DNA from: Streptomyces violascens
Lineage (GTDB): Bacteria > Actinomycetota > Actinomycetes > Streptomycetales > Streptomycetaceae
DNA: 64,000 bases
Assembly (NCBI RefSeq): GCF_014649955.1
Contig: NZ_BMUA01000012.1
Coordinates: 176,555-240,554 of the forward strand
Reading direction: 5' to 3'
The translations under genes were made by a program, and so were the position numbers. A model generated the notes under the pieces. The model was not told the origin of the DNA and ran no database searches. It was given only the letters and a program-made list of their open reading frames with translations. This document shows positions 25,043-32,858 of the stretch, piece after piece (position 1 is the first letter of the stretch; each line of letters opens with the position of its first letter).

Positions 25043-26500
25043 ATGTCCTTCTTCACCGACCTCGCCCACCAGTTCATAGACGGCCAGTGGCGCACCGGCA
25101 GCGGGTCGTGGGACATCATCGACTTCGATCCGTACAACGGGGAGAAGCTCGCCGCCATCACCGTCGCCACCGTCGAAGAGGTCGACGAGGCCTACCGTGC
25201 GGCCGAGCGCGCCCAGCGCGAATGGGCCGAGACCAATCCGTACACCCGCAGACTCGTCTTCGAGCGCGCCCTGCGCATCACTGAGGAGCGCGAGGCGGAG
25301 ATCATCGAGGCGATCACCACCGAGCTCGGCGGCACGCGGCTGAAAGCGGTGTACGAGGTCCATCTCGCCAAGGAATTCCTGCGCGAGGCGATCCAGCTGG
25401 CGCTGCGCCCCGAGGGCCGGATCCTGCCGTCGCCGGTCGACGGCAAGGAGAACCGCGTCTACCGCCTCCCGGTCGGCGTGATCGGGGTGATCAGCCCGTT
25501 CAACTTCCCGTTTCTGGTCACCCTCAAGTCCATAGCCCCCGCACTGGCGTTGGGCAACGCGGTCGTCATCAAGCCGAACCAGAACGCGCCGGTCGTCGGC
25601 GGCGGGCTCATAGCGAAGATATTCAAGGACGCGGGACTGCCCGCCGGGCTCCTGAACGTCCTGGTCACCGACATCGCCGAGATAGGCGACGCGCTCATAG
25701 AGCACCCCGTCCCCAAGGTCATCTCGTTCGCGGGCTCGGACCGCACCGGCCGCCACGTCGCCTCGGTCGCCGGCAGCCATTTCAAGCGCGTCATCCTGGA
25801 GCTGAGCGGCAACAGCGCCCTGGTCGTCCTCGACGACGCCGACCTCGACTACGCGGTGGACGCGGCGGTTTTCAGCCGCTTCGTGTATCAGGGCCAGGTC
25901 TGCATGGCCGCCAACCGGATCCTGGTCGACCGCTCGATCCTGGAGGAGTTCACCGGCAAGTTCCTCGCCAAGGTGACCTCGCTCAGAACCGGCGACCCGG
26001 CCGACCCCGCCACCGACATCGGCCCCGTCATCAACAACTTCCAGGCAGAGGCGCTGACTTCACTGGTCGACCAGGCCCTCGCCGAGGGTGCGACCGCGCT
26101 CGTACGGGGCCGCACGCGCGGCAACCTGGTGGAGCCCACCGTGCTCACCGGACTGCCCGCCGACTCTCCCGTACTGCGCCAGGAGATCTTCGGCCCGGTC
26201 GCCCTGCTCATCCCGTTCGACGGGGAGGAGGAGGCCGTACGCATGGCGAACGACAGCCCGTACGGACTCAGCGGCGCCGTGCACACCGCCAACGTGGAGC
26301 GCGGGGTGCGGTTCGCCAAGCGGATCGACACCGGGATGATGCACGTCAACGACTCGACGATCCAGGACGAGCCGCTGGTCGCCTTCGGCGGCGAGAAGTA
26401 CTCGGGGCTCGGGCGGCTGAACGGCGACTCGACGGTCGAGGCCTTCACCACCCAGAAGTGGATCTCGGTCCAGCACGAGCGCAGCCCGTTCCCGTTCTGA
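25043..26500 (+). CDS. Aldehyde dehydrogenase family protein
   Basis: A 485-residue NAD(P)-dependent enzyme oxidising aldehydes to acids, of the benzaldehyde/vanillin dehydrogenase-like branch. Seen: the oxyanion-hole segment ISPFNFPF, the general base Glu253 in ILELSGNSA (the common form is LELGGKN), the catalytic Cys287 in YQGQVCMAANR, and EIFGPVALLIPF near the end. ATG 25043 is chosen for the AGGGG six bases before it; the frame extends to ATG 24974, which has no ribosome site. The substrate is unknown. It is probably monocistronic. Confidence 0.87.
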   Translation: MSFFTDLAHQFIDGQWRTGSGSWDIIDFDPYNGEKLAAITVATVEEVDEAYRAAERAQREWAETNPYTRRLVFERALRITEEREAEIIEAITTELGGTRLKAVYEVHLAKEFLREAIQLALRPEGRILPSPVDGKENRVYRLPVGVIGVISPFNFPFLVTLKSIAPALALGNAVVIKPNQNAPVVGGGLIAKIFKDAGLPAGLLNVLVTDIAEIGDALIEHPVPKVISFAGSDRTGRHVASVAGSHFKRVILELSGNSALVVLDDADLDYAVDAAVFSRFVYQGQVCMAANRILVDRSILEEFTGKFLAKVTSLRTGDPADPATDIGPVINNFQAEALTSLVDQALAEGATALVRGRTRGNLVEPTVLTGLPADSPVLRQEIFGPVALLIPFDGEEEAVRMANDSPYGLSGAVHTANVERGVRFAKRIDTGMMHVNDSTIQDEPLVAFGGEKYSGLGRLNGDSTVEAFTTQKWISVQHERSPFPF

Positions 26501-26516
26501 CGGATATCGGCGGGCG

Positions 26517-26593
26517 GCTGACACTGGACAGAGAGGGCAGCGGCTGACAGCTGAAGGAGGACAGCTGACAGCTGACAGAGGACAGAATCTGAC
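26517..26593. repeat. CTGACAG-rich spacer repeats
   Basis: Short units of CTGACAG, GGACAG and GACAGCTGACAG recur seven or more times in about 75 bp after the aldehyde dehydrogenase. The period is irregular (7 to 14 bp). They share the TGACAG core with the minisatellite at 23196-23251. Confidence 0.6.
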
Positions 26594-26669
26594 CTCTTTC
26601 CTTCGTACCGTGTTTCTTGTCAGCAGGCCGGTACACCGGATGCAGCACTCGAACGAAGGCGGTCGGATC

Positions 26670-27206
26670 ATGCCCACTCACGTTCCCGCAGAGGCGCACG
26701 GCGACGAGCGCGGCGCTCTCCTCAACTTCGTGGAAGCCCAGCGCGGCGGGCTGCGCCGCGCCGTCCTCGGCCTCACCGAGGAGCAGGCCACCAGCCGCCC
26801 GAGCACCAGCGAGCTCTCCCTCGGCGGACTGATCAAGCACGTCGCCGAGACCGAACTGAACTGGCTGAGGATGGCTCAGCAGCGCCCCAACGAGAAGCAG
26901 CGGGACCAGTCGAACTGGCACGAGAGCTTCCAGCTCATGGGCGACGAGACCACTGCGGGCATGCTGGCCTTCTGGGACGAAGTGGCCGCCGAGACCGAGG
27001 AGTTCATCCGCAAGGTCCCCTCGCTCGACGACACCTTCCCGCTGCCGCCGGCCCCGTGGTTCCCGAAGGAGGGCCGGGTCTCGATGCGCTGGCTGATGAT
27101 GCACCTCGTGGAGGAGACGGCCCGGCACGCCGGGCACGCGGACATCATCCGCGAGTCGATCGACGGCAAGACGGCGTTCGAGCTGGTGGATCTCGCGAAC
27201 GGCTGA
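26670..27206 (+). CDS. DinB family protein
   Basis: A 178-residue four-helix protein of the DinB/YfiT superfamily (DUF664 branch). Metal-ligand histidines are visible in LIKHVAETELNW near residue 55 and in HLVEETARHAGHADIIRE near residue 150. Members include mycothiol-dependent enzymes; whether this one uses mycothiol is unknown. ATG 26670 starts the conserved part. It is followed by a hairpin and then the PadR gene. Confidence 0.83.
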   Translation: MPTHVPAEAHGDERGALLNFVEAQRGGLRRAVLGLTEEQATSRPSTSELSLGGLIKHVAETELNWLRMAQQRPNEKQRDQSNWHESFQLMGDETTAGMLAFWDEVAAETEEFIRKVPSLDDTFPLPPAPWFPKEGRVSMRWLMMHLVEETARHAGHADIIRESIDGKTAFELVDLANG

Positions 27207-27221
27207 GCCGGGGTGCGGCGG

Positions 27222-27257
27222 GCCGTCACGGCGGAGGTCACGAGCCGTCGTGACGGC
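27222..27257 (+). terminator. Hairpin after the DinB gene
   Basis: GCCGTCACG pairs perfectly with CGTGACGGC around an 18-base loop, 15 bp after the stop codon. It should separate the DinB transcript from padR. Confidence 0.55.
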
Positions 27258-27303
27258 CGAGGCCGCAGGCAGTCGCGACAGGTGAAGCCATAGGCTTGCG
27301 GCC

Positions 27304-27945
27304 ATGTCAAGCATCCGTCTCCTCGTCCTCGGCGCGGTACGTCAGCACGGCCGGGCGCACGGCTATCAGGTGCGCAACGACCTGGAGTACTGGGGCGCCC
27401 ATGAGTGGTCCAACGCCAAGCCGGGTTCGATCTACCACGCGCTCAAGCAGATGGCGAAGCAGGGCGTCCTCCTCGCCCATGAGGTGGCGCCCAGCACGGT
27501 CGGCGGCCCGCCGCGCACGGAATACGAGCTGACGGATGCGGGCCGCGAGGAGTTCTTCCGGCTGCTGCGCGAGGCGCTCGCCTCGTACGACCAGAAGATG
27601 GACGTCCTGTCGGCGGCGCTCGGCTTCATGGTGGACCTGCCGCGCGCGGAGGCGGTCGCCCTGCTGCGCGACCGGCTGGACAAGCTCGCGGGCTGGCGCG
27701 CCTCGGCGACGGAGTACTACACGCCGGAGGAGGGCCCGGGCCAGCTCGGCCACATCGGCGAAATCATGAACATGTGGGTCCACTCCGCGGATGCCGAGGC
27801 GGAGTGGACCCGCGGCCTGATCGCCCGGATCGAGGGCGGGGCGTACGTCTTCGCGGGCGAGGGCGAGCCGTTCGTGGGCGTCCTGGCTGACGGTGAGGAG
27901 AACCCGTTCGCGACGGGTGAGCGGGACCCCGGAGACGATCTCTAA
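27304..27945 (+). CDS. PadR family transcriptional regulator
   Basis: A 213-residue regulator. Residues 4-75 are the winged helix (LLVLGAVRQHGRAHGYQV, SNAKPGSIYHALKQMAKQGVL, PPRTEYELTDAGREEF), and the C-terminal helical half mediates dimerisation. It is followed 124 bp downstream by a DrrAB-type exporter, and the palindromic region between them begins at its own stop codon. PadR proteins usually repress adjacent exporters and release on binding their drug ligand; that role is inference. Confidence 0.87.
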   Translation: MSSIRLLVLGAVRQHGRAHGYQVRNDLEYWGAHEWSNAKPGSIYHALKQMAKQGVLLAHEVAPSTVGGPPRTEYELTDAGREEFFRLLREALASYDQKMDVLSAALGFMVDLPRAEAVALLRDRLDKLAGWRASATEYYTPEEGPGQLGHIGEIMNMWVHSADAEAEWTRGLIARIEGGAYVFAGEGEPFVGVLADGEENPFATGERDPGDDL

Positions 27946-28008
27946 TCAAGTTTGACGAGTGGAGGGAGGTCGGTTACCTTCGATGAGGTAATCAAGTTTG
28001 ATTACCTC
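27943..28008 (+). promoter_or_regulatory. Operator array between padR and the ABC exporter
   Basis: TAATCAAGTTTGA occurs at 27943-27955, overlapping the padR stop, and again at 27989-28001. The second copy lies in a 24-bp palindrome (27985-28008) that is perfect except for its two central bases. GGTTACCT (27972-27979) also pairs with AGGTAATC. The half-site GAGGTAATCAAG recurs at 47365-47376. This is a strong candidate PadR operator. Confidence 0.65.
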
Positions 28009-28068
28009 GCGAGAGTCGCTGAATGCGCGACATCTGCTGCCTCGCGAGAGCTGGTGAAGGAGAAGAGA

Positions 28069-29073
28069 TTGCCGGACGCGGACGTGAACGGAAACTCGAT
28101 CCTCGTGGAGGACGTGGGCAAGCGGTACGGGGCGAAGCGGGTGCTCGACGGGCTCGACCTGGCCGTGCGGCGCGGCACGGTGCACGCGGTGCTGGGGCCC
28201 AACGGGGCCGGCAAGACCACGGCCGTACGGATCATGACCACGCTGTTGCGCCCCGACGCGGGCCGGGTGCTGGTCGCGGGCCACGACGTACAGCGGGAGG
28301 CGGGCGAGGTGCGGCGGCGGATCGGGCTGCTCGGGCAGCACGCGGCCGTCGACGAGGAGCTGGGCGGGCGGCAGAACCTGGAGATGTTCGGCCGGCTCCA
28401 CCATCTCGGGGCGCGCCGGGCGGGGGAGCGGGCCGATGAGCTCCTCGCCCGTTTCGGCCTGGCGGACACCGGGCGCAAGGCGGTCGGGAAGTACAGCGGG
28501 GGCATGCGCAGGCGGCTCGACCTGGCGGCGTCGCTCATCACCGACCCGGAGGTGCTGTTCCTGGACGAGCCCACGACGGGCCTCGATCCGCGCGGCCGTG
28601 CGGAGGTGTGGGGGGCGGTTCGCTCGCTGGTGGGCGGCGGCACGACGGTCCTGCTGACCACGCAGTACCTGGAAGAGGCCGACCAGCTGGCCGACCGGAT
28701 CTCCCTGATCGACGGCGGCAGAGTGGCCGCCGAGGGCACGGCGGACGGGCTGAAGGCGACGGTGGGCTCGGACCGCATCGAGGTGGTGGTGCGAGACCCC
28801 TCTCAACTGGCGGACACCGTACGGGTGTTGGGACTGCCCGGGGTCACCGTGGACCGGGACCGGCGCTTGCTGAGCGCGCCGGTCACGGACCGGATGGGGG
28901 TGCTGGTCGATGTCGTACGGGAACTGTCGGCGGCGGGTATCGAGGCGGAGGACATCGCGGTGCGCAGGCCGACGCTGGACGAGGTGTTCCTGTCCCTGAC
29001 GGAGGGCGGGCCTGTGGGGGACGGAGAGTCTCTGGCGGAGAGCGACCGGGGCGAGCGGGGGGTGGCGGTGTGA
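28069..29073 (+). CDS. ABC exporter ATP-binding protein (DrrA-like)
   Basis: A 334-residue ATPase. Walker A GPNGAGKTT lies at about 43-51, the signature YSGGMRRRLDL near 145 and Walker B VLFLDEPTTGLD near 165; the C-terminal extension (EDIAVRRPTLDEVFLSLT) is typical of the daunorubicin-resistance DrrA family. TTG 28069 is the start: AAGGAG (28057-28062) precedes it by six bases, and the longer frame runs through the operator. Its stop overlaps the permease start (GTGA). The exported compound is unknown. Confidence 0.87.
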   Translation: MPDADVNGNSILVEDVGKRYGAKRVLDGLDLAVRRGTVHAVLGPNGAGKTTAVRIMTTLLRPDAGRVLVAGHDVQREAGEVRRRIGLLGQHAAVDEELGGRQNLEMFGRLHHLGARRAGERADELLARFGLADTGRKAVGKYSGGMRRRLDLAASLITDPEVLFLDEPTTGLDPRGRAEVWGAVRSLVGGGTTVLLTTQYLEEADQLADRISLIDGGRVAAEGTADGLKATVGSDRIEVVVRDPSQLADTVRVLGLPGVTVDRDRRLLSAPVTDRMGVLVDVVRELSAAGIEAEDIAVRRPTLDEVFLSLTEGGPVGDGESLAESDRGERGVAV

Positions 29074-29849
29074 GCGCGGTCGGCTGGGTGGTCGCGGACT
29101 CCTGGACCATGACGCGGCGCGAGCTGGCGCACTGGGCGCGGCAGCCGGTGCAGGTGGTGGTCGGGCTGGTCTTCCCCGTGATGCTGCTGCTGGTGTTCGG
29201 CTACCTGATCGGCGGCGGACGGGGCGTGTCCGGCCCGTACGTCGACTTCCTGGTCCCGGGGATGCTGGCGCTGACCATGGCGTTCGGGCTCGAAGGCACG
29301 ATGCTGGCGGTGACGCAGGACCTCAACAAGGGGGTGGTCGACCGGTTCCGCTCGATGCCGATGGTGTCGGGGACGGTGCTGGTCGGGCGGGCGGTGGCGG
29401 ACATGCTGCAGTCGGCGGTGGGACTGGTCGTGCTGATCGGCGTGGGGTACGCGATGGGGTGGCGGCCGGGAGGGGGCGCTGGGTTCCTCGCGGCTGTGGG
29501 CCTCCTGCTGCTGTTCCGCTTCGCCATGCTCTGGGTCGGGATTCACCTGGCGATGGTGGCGGGGCGGCCGGAGCTGGTGCAGGCGGTGCAGATCCTGGTG
29601 TGGCCGGTCGGCTTCCTGTCCAACGCGTTTGCCGTGCCGGCGTCGATGCCGGGGTGGTTGGGGGCGGTCGTGGAATGGAACCCGCTGTCCGCGACGGCCA
29701 CGGCGGTGCGGGAGTTGTGGGGCGCGGGGGCGGGGGGTTCGTCCTGGGCGGCCGAGCATGCGGGGGTGTTGGCGGTGGGGTGGCCGGTGGTGCTGGTGGG
29801 GTTGTTTCTGCCCCTGGCGGTGGGGCGATTCGGGAGGCTGAGGGGGTAG
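29070..29849 (+). CDS. ABC exporter permease (DrrB-like)
   Basis: A 259-residue membrane protein of the ABC-2 family with six hydrophobic helices. VFPVMLLLVFGYLIGGG, the LNKGVVDRFRSMPM loop and the late VVEWNPLSATATAVRELWG motif are typical of DrrB-type permeases. It starts at GTG 29070 inside the end of the ATPase gene, so translation is coupled. It forms the exporter with the preceding ATPase. The dispersed repeat family begins right after its stop. Confidence 0.85.
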   Translation: MSAVGWVVADSWTMTRRELAHWARQPVQVVVGLVFPVMLLLVFGYLIGGGRGVSGPYVDFLVPGMLALTMAFGLEGTMLAVTQDLNKGVVDRFRSMPMVSGTVLVGRAVADMLQSAVGLVVLIGVGYAMGWRPGGGAGFLAAVGLLLLFRFAMLWVGIHLAMVAGRPELVQAVQILVWPVGFLSNAFAVPASMPGWLGAVVEWNPLSATATAVRELWGAGAGGSSWAAEHAGVLAVGWPVVLVGLFLPLAVGRFGRLRG

Positions 29850-30156
29850 GGGACGGCCCGGCGGGGTGCGCTGGGGCTCCGCCCCAGGCCCCGGGAGGCC
29901 CCTCCCCGCCCCTTCCCTAAACCCTCCGGGGGATGCGGGATGTGATGGGGTCATTCGGCTGCGGACCGTGGGTGGTTGCTCGCGCGGTTCCCCGCGCCCC
30001 TGGCAGGGTCGATCCTGGCCGGTCTCTTGGGTACGGGCCGTGCGGGCATACCCAGCCTGTCCGGCGTTTGAGGACGAGCGCCCTTCAGGCGCGAACGGGG
30101 TCCGGGGTGGAGCCCCGGAAAGGGGTGCGGGGGCGCAGCCCCCAGGGGCCCAGGGG
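29850..30156. repeat. Repeat spacer, inverted orientation
   Basis: It holds no gene. From 29868 to 30110 it carries the reverse complement of the modules seen at 190-640 and 19530-19860: CTGGGGC-TCC-GCCCCAG, then CGGCTGCGGACCGTGGGTGG and CGCGCGGTTCCCCGCGCCCC, then CGCCCTTCAGGCGCGAACGG. A further GCCCC hairpin lies near 30130. Confidence 0.75.
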
Positions 30157-31587
30157 CTAGTGGTGGAACGCTGTTGCTACCGATTCGTCCCGGCCCAGTG
30201 GGCCGGCCTGGCGGCGGAGTTCCGGCAGCAACCGCCCCAGGTCCTCAAGGAGCAGCGCCCCCAGGTCCGAGGAGAACCCGTTGCGGCACACCACCCTCAG
30301 CACCGACAGGTCCTCCCGGTTCGCCGGGAAGGTGTAGGCCGGCACCAGCCAGCCCCGCTCGCGAAGGCGCCGCGACACGTCGAACACGTCGTACCGGTGC
30401 ACCTCCGGCGCCGTAGTGAAGGCGAACACGGGCAACTCGTTGCCCCGCGTCAGGAGCTGGAAGTCCCCGAGCGCCTCGATCCGTTCCGCGAGCCCCCGCG
30501 CGACGTCCCGCGTGGTCTGCTGCACCGCCCGGTAGCCCTCGCGCCCGAGCCGCAGGAACGTGTAGTACTGCGCCACCACCTGCGCCCCCGGCCGCGAGAA
30601 GTTCAGCGCGAAGGTCGGCATGTCGCCGCCGAGGTAGTTCACCCGGAAGACCAGTTCCTCGGGCAGCTCCGCCGCCGAGCGCCACAGCGCCCAGCCCACC
30701 CCCGGGTACACGAGCCCGTACTTGTGCCCGGAGGTGTTGATCGAGGACACCCGGGGCAGCCGGAAGTCCCACACCAGGTCCTCGTCGACGAAGGGCGCGA
30801 CCATCGCCCCGGACGCCCCGTCGACGTGCACCGGGATGTCCAGACCCGTACGCTCCTGCAAATCGTCGAGCGCCGCGCACAGCGCGCCGATCGGCTCGTA
30901 CGAACCGTCGAAGGTCGAGCCGAGCACCCCGACGACGCCGATCGTGTTCTCGTCGCAGAGCGCGGCCGCGGCTGCGGGGTCTAGGTGGAAGCGGTCGCCC
31001 TCCATGGGCACCTGCCGCGCCTCGACCTCCCAGAAGTTGCAGAACTTCTCCCAGCACACCTGCACGTTCACGCCCATGACGAGGTTCGGGCGGGCCTCGC
31101 GCGAGGGGTAGCGGTCGGCGTTCTTCTGCGCCCAGCGCCGCTTGAGCGCCATCCCCGCCAGCATGCACGCCTCGCTCGACCCGGTCGTCGAGCAGCCGAC
31201 CGCGGTGTTCGGGTCCGGCGCGTGCCACAGGTCCGCGAGCATGGCCACGCACCGCCGCTCCAGCTCGGCGGTGCGCGGGTACTCGTCCTTGTCGATCATG
31301 TTCTTGTCCCGGCACTCCGCCATGAGCACCGTGGCCTGCGGCTCCATCCAGGTGGTGACGAACGTCGCCAGGTTGAGCCGGGCGTTCCCGTCGAGCATCA
31401 GCTCGTCGTGGACCAGCTGGTACGCGGTCGACGGGGCCAGCGGCCGGTCGGGGAGCCGGTGCCGCGGTGGCGCGGAGGTCATCGAGCCGACCGGGTCGGC
31501 CTCCCCGTAGAAGGGGTTCAGCGCGAGCCGCCCGTACTCCTTCTCGTCGCCGTGCTCCTTCTCGCTGCCGCCGCGGTGCAATGCCAT
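30157..31587 (-). CDS. gadB: Glutamate decarboxylase
   Basis: A 476-residue PLP enzyme converting glutamate to GABA with consumption of a proton, which helps acid tolerance. Seen: NLATFVTTWMEP, the substrate/cofactor region GCSTTGSSEACMLAGMALKRRW, HVDGASGAMVAPF, and the PLP lysine Lys289 in INTSGHKYGLVYPG. The length and the C-terminus are of the usual bacterial GadB type. No antiporter gene (gadC) is adjacent. It is monocistronic; the next gene upstream on the same strand is YbjQ, 52 bp away. Confidence 0.92.
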   Translation of the reverse strand: MALHRGGSEKEHGDEKEYGRLALNPFYGEADPVGSMTSAPPRHRLPDRPLAPSTAYQLVHDELMLDGNARLNLATFVTTWMEPQATVLMAECRDKNMIDKDEYPRTAELERRCVAMLADLWHAPDPNTAVGCSTTGSSEACMLAGMALKRRWAQKNADRYPSREARPNLVMGVNVQVCWEKFCNFWEVEARQVPMEGDRFHLDPAAAAALCDENTIGVVGVLGSTFDGSYEPIGALCAALDDLQERTGLDIPVHVDGASGAMVAPFVDEDLVWDFRLPRVSSINTSGHKYGLVYPGVGWALWRSAAELPEELVFRVNYLGGDMPTFALNFSRPGAQVVAQYYTFLRLGREGYRAVQQTTRDVARGLAERIEALGDFQLLTRGNELPVFAFTTAPEVHRYDVFDVSRRLRERGWLVPAYTFPANREDLSVLRVVCRNGFSSDLGALLLEDLGRLLPELRRQAGPLGRDESVATAFHH

Positions 31588-31639
31588 GAACTGTCAACTG
31601 CCTTTCCAGAGAGGAGAGTTGATGCAGTGGAGCGTGTGC

Positions 31640-32005
31640 TCAGTTCCGGGTCAGGACCACCGCGGTTCCGTACGCGCAGACCTCCGTACCCACGTCCGCC
31701 GCCTCGGTCACGTCGAACCGCATCATCAGGACCGCGTTCGCGCCGCGCGCCTTCGCCTGCTCCACGAGCCGCTCCATCGCCTGGTTCCGCGTCTCGACCA
31801 GCGTCTTGGTCAGGCCCTTCAGCTCGCCGCCGATCATGGACTTGAGGCCGGCGCCGATCTGGCTGCCCAGGTGCCGGGAGCGTACGGTGAGGCCGAAGAC
31901 CTCCCCGATGACCTGTTGCACGGTGTAACCGGGTACGTCGTTGGTGGTCACCACCAGTACGTCCGACTGCGGGCCCTGTCCGCCGCCGTACTCCTCGATG
32001 CCCAT
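31640..32005 (-). CDS. YbjQ/UPF0145 family protein
   Basis: A 121-residue protein. VLVVTTNDVPGYTVQQVIGEVFGL and ARGANAVLMMRFDVTEA are the conserved stretches of the YbjQ family, which is thought to form small beta-barrel oligomers; its function is unknown. GGGGAAA before ATG 32005 supports this start. A longer frame in another register across this region is not coding. It lies just upstream of gadB on the same strand. Confidence 0.83.
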   Translation of the reverse strand: MGIEEYGGGQGPQSDVLVVTTNDVPGYTVQQVIGEVFGLTVRSRHLGSQIGAGLKSMIGGELKGLTKTLVETRNQAMERLVEQAKARGANAVLMMRFDVTEAADVGTEVCAYGTAVVLTRN

Positions 32006-32142
32006 GTGGTTTCCCCTTCGGTAGCCCTTGTCGGCCCTACCCAGCCTGCCCCTGGAACCACGAGTTCGCGCGTTACGTTGATAACTTTGGCTGCCGACGG
32101 CAGACAGCCCGCCCGATACCCACACCCAGGAGCCCGGTACCC

Positions 32143-32826
32143 GTGACTTCCCTTGCCCTCGGGCCGAGCTGGCTGGACCCCGACTATCTGCTGGGGACCT
32201 TCGGCCTGGCCGGTCTGCTGATCATCGTGTTCGCCGAGTCCGGGCTGCTCGTCGGCTTCTTCCTGCCGGGCGACTCGCTCCTGTTCACCACCGGTCTCCT
32301 GGTCACCACCGGCAAGCTGGACACCCCGCTGTGGCTGGTGTGCGTGCTCGTCGTGCTTGCCGCGGTTCTCGGTGACCAGGTGGGTTACCTCTTCGGCAAG
32401 AAGGTGGGGCCGTCCCTCTTCAGCCGGCCCGACTCGAAGCTCTTCAAGCAGGAGAACGTCGAGAAGGCCCACGAATTCTTCGAGAAGTACGGCCCGAAGT
32501 CGCTGGTCCTGGCCCGCTTCGTGCCGATCGTGCGCACCTTCACGCCGATCGTCGCGGGCGTCAGCGGCATGAACTACCGCCCGTTCGTCACCTTCAACGT
32601 CATCGGCGGCACCCTGTGGGGGGCGGGCGTCACGCTGCTCGGCGCGGCCCTGGGCAACGTCGACTTCGTGCACAAGAACATCGAGCTGATCCTGGTCGCG
32701 ATCGTGCTGGTCTCGGTCGTCCCGATCGCCATCGAGTTCCTGCGGGCCCGCTCCAAGGCCAAGAAGAACCCGCAGGTGGCAGACGGGCAGGCGCCTCAGC
32801 GTGGCGGCCGCCACGCCAAGCGCTGA
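32143..32826 (+). CDS. DedA family membrane protein
   Basis: A 227-residue protein with five to six hydrophobic segments. The DedA signatures are clear: ESGLLVGFFLPGDSLLFTTG in the N-terminal third and ARFVPIVRTFTPIVAGVSGM in the middle. DedA/VTT proteins are linked to lipid flipping, for example undecaprenyl phosphate recycling, and to proton-dependent homeostasis. The C-terminus is basic and soluble. GTG 32143 is the start. It is divergent from YbjQ and ends at a terminator facing thrE. Confidence 0.87.
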   Translation: MTSLALGPSWLDPDYLLGTFGLAGLLIIVFAESGLLVGFFLPGDSLLFTTGLLVTTGKLDTPLWLVCVLVVLAAVLGDQVGYLFGKKVGPSLFSRPDSKLFKQENVEKAHEFFEKYGPKSLVLARFVPIVRTFTPIVAGVSGMNYRPFVTFNVIGGTLWGAGVTLLGAALGNVDFVHKNIELILVAIVLVSVVPIAIEFLRARSKAKKNPQVADGQAPQRGGRHAKR

Positions 32827-32839
32827 CCCCACCGGAGGC

Positions 32840-32858
32840 CTAGGGGGTGTCCCCCTAG
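32840..32858. terminator. Short perfect hairpin between convergent genes
   Basis: CTAGGGGG pairs with CCCCCTAG around TGT. It overlaps the stop codon of the minus-strand ThrE-type gene and follows the DedA stop by 13 bp, so it may serve both. Confidence 0.6.
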
